Below, in pieces: positions 62,925 through 64,000 of a stretch of DNA of 64,000 nt. The notes beneath the pieces are model-generated. The model worked only from the letters and a program-made list of their open reading frames with translations. It had not been told where the DNA came from and did not search any database. How positions within the stretch are numbered: the stretch's first letter is position 1; every line of letters begins with the position of its first letter. The DNA lies in assembly GCA_963693285.1 (NCBI GenBank), contig OY848922.1:2592923-2656922 (forward strand). The letters are read 5' to 3'. The position numbers were made by a program, and so were the translations under genes. Origin of the DNA: Xestospongia muta. Taxonomy: Eukaryota > Porifera > Demospongiae > Haplosclerida > Petrosiidae.

Positions 62925-64000
62925 ACAGTAACCTAGGATAGGTACCATTAGTAAGCTCTAGACTAGTGAACATTGACACTTACCACAGTGACCTAGTATA
63001 GCTACCATTACTAAGCTCTAGACTAGTGAACATTGGTACTTACCACAGTGACCTAGGATAGCTACCATTACTAAGCTCTAGACTAGTGAACATCGGTACT
63101 TACCACAATGACCTAAGATAGCTACCATTAGTAAGCTCTAGACTAGTGAACATCGGTACTTACCACAGTGACCTAGGATAGCTACCATGACTAGTGAACA
63201 TCAGTACACACCGCAGTGACCTAGAATAGCTACCATTAGTAAAGTCAGACTAGTGAACATCGGTATTACCACAGTAACCTAAGATAGCTACCATTAGTAA
63301 GCTCTAGACTAGTGAACATCAGTACTTACCACAGTGACCTAGGATAGCTACCATTAGTAAAGTCTAGACTAGTGAACATCGGTACTTACCACAGTGACCT
63401 AGGATAGCTACCATTAGTAAAGTCTAGACTAGTGAACATCGGTACTTACCACAGTGACCTAGGATAGCTACCATGACTAGTGAACATCAGTACATACCAC
63501 AGTGACCTAGCATAGCTACCATTAGTAAAGTCTAGACTAGTGAACATCGGTACTTACCACAGTAACCTAAGATAGCTACCATTAGTAAGCTCTAGACTAG
63601 TGAACATCAGTACTTACCACAGTGACCTAGGATAGCTACCATTAGTAAAGTCTAGACTAGTGAATATCGGTACTTACCACAGTAACCTAGGATAGCTACC
63701 ATTAGTAAGCTCTAGACTAGTGAACATCGGTACTTACCACAGTGACCTAGGATAGCTACCATTAGTAAGCTCTAGATTAGTGAACATCGGTACTTACCAC
63801 AGTGACCTAGGATAGCTACCATTAGTAAGCTCTAGATTAGTGAACATCGGTACTTACCACAGTGACCTAGGATAGCTACCATTAGTAAGCTCTAGATTAG
63901 TGAACATCAGTACTTACCACGGTGACCTAGGATAGCTACCATTAGTAAGCTCTAGATTAGTGAACATCAGTACTTACCACAGTGACCTAGGATAGCTACC
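62925..64000. repeat. 60-bp satellite array, right window edge
   Basis: About 18 units of TACCACAGTGACCTAGGATA GCTACCATTAGTAAGCTCTA with a 60-bp period run to the window end. Some units are short (deletion of about 18 bp around ACCATGACTAGTGAAC at ~63186 and ~63470), and a two- or three-unit higher-order pattern is visible. Confidence 0.97.

Noticed and set aside
62925..64000. CRISPR-like array
   Set aside because: The 60-bp unit repeats with no unique spacers, in an intron-rich eukaryotic context; it is a satellite.

Overview
The window is animal nuclear DNA, AT-rich, with many short GT-AG introns (the shortest I infer is 54 nt), small intergenic gaps, MITE-like repeats and microsatellites. 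The gene set is metazoan (VAV, TRAF-type MATH, ZU5 and Death domains, BiP, PPAN, RABGGTB), and a nuclear TilS-like enzyme is retained. Together these point to an early-branching animal, most likely a demosponge close to Amphimedon. That is an inference from gene content, not a database match.

Layout. 1-13.1 kb: the 3' part of a mitochondrial-clan cytochrome P450 lies in a ~5.76-kb direct duplication. Each unit also carries an antisense secreted IgGFc-binding-domain gene, a deleted relic of that gene, and a scrap of Gypsy reverse transcriptase. 13.1-18.3 kb: a third, inverted IgGFc-like gene and two relics. 18.3-31.8 kb: compact housekeeping genes TMEM19, ACBD6, PSMB1, LSM2 (with a five-unit polyubiquitin gene nested antisense in intron 2), EDF1/MBF1, DNLZ and a TilS-like tRNA-lysidine synthetase. 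32.4-49.1 kb: two unusual fusion genes on either side of RABGGTB. 49.6-57 kb: PPAN, an intronless GNAT acetyltransferase and HSPA5/BiP. 57.6-62.8 kb: a VAV-type Rho GEF whose 5' end is beyond the window. A 60-bp satellite occurs at both window ends and inside VAV.

The most remarkable part is 32.4-49.1 kb. One gene (minus strand) encodes four head-to-tail ubiquitins, then ZU5, Death and a TRAF-like MATH domain. The other (plus strand) encodes a HOIP/RNF31-like RING-IBR-RING-LDD module, eleven ubiquitin-like repeats and a Death domain of the same subtype. HOIP is the enzyme that builds linear (Met1) ubiquitin chains. Here a HOIP-like module is fused in cis to a gene-encoded linear chain, and the RING2 position of the catalytic cysteine reads as serine. 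Nearly all ubiquitin-ubiquitin junctions have lost the LRLRGG-Met cleavage signature. I infer a Death-domain signalling pair that carries permanent, largely non-cleavable linear ubiquitin. Its repeats were probably captured from, or exchanged with, a polyubiquitin gene like the one 8-12 kb away.

Exon boundaries were inferred by eye from splice consensus, reading frame and family conservation. Long-intron structure and first exons are the least certain parts.
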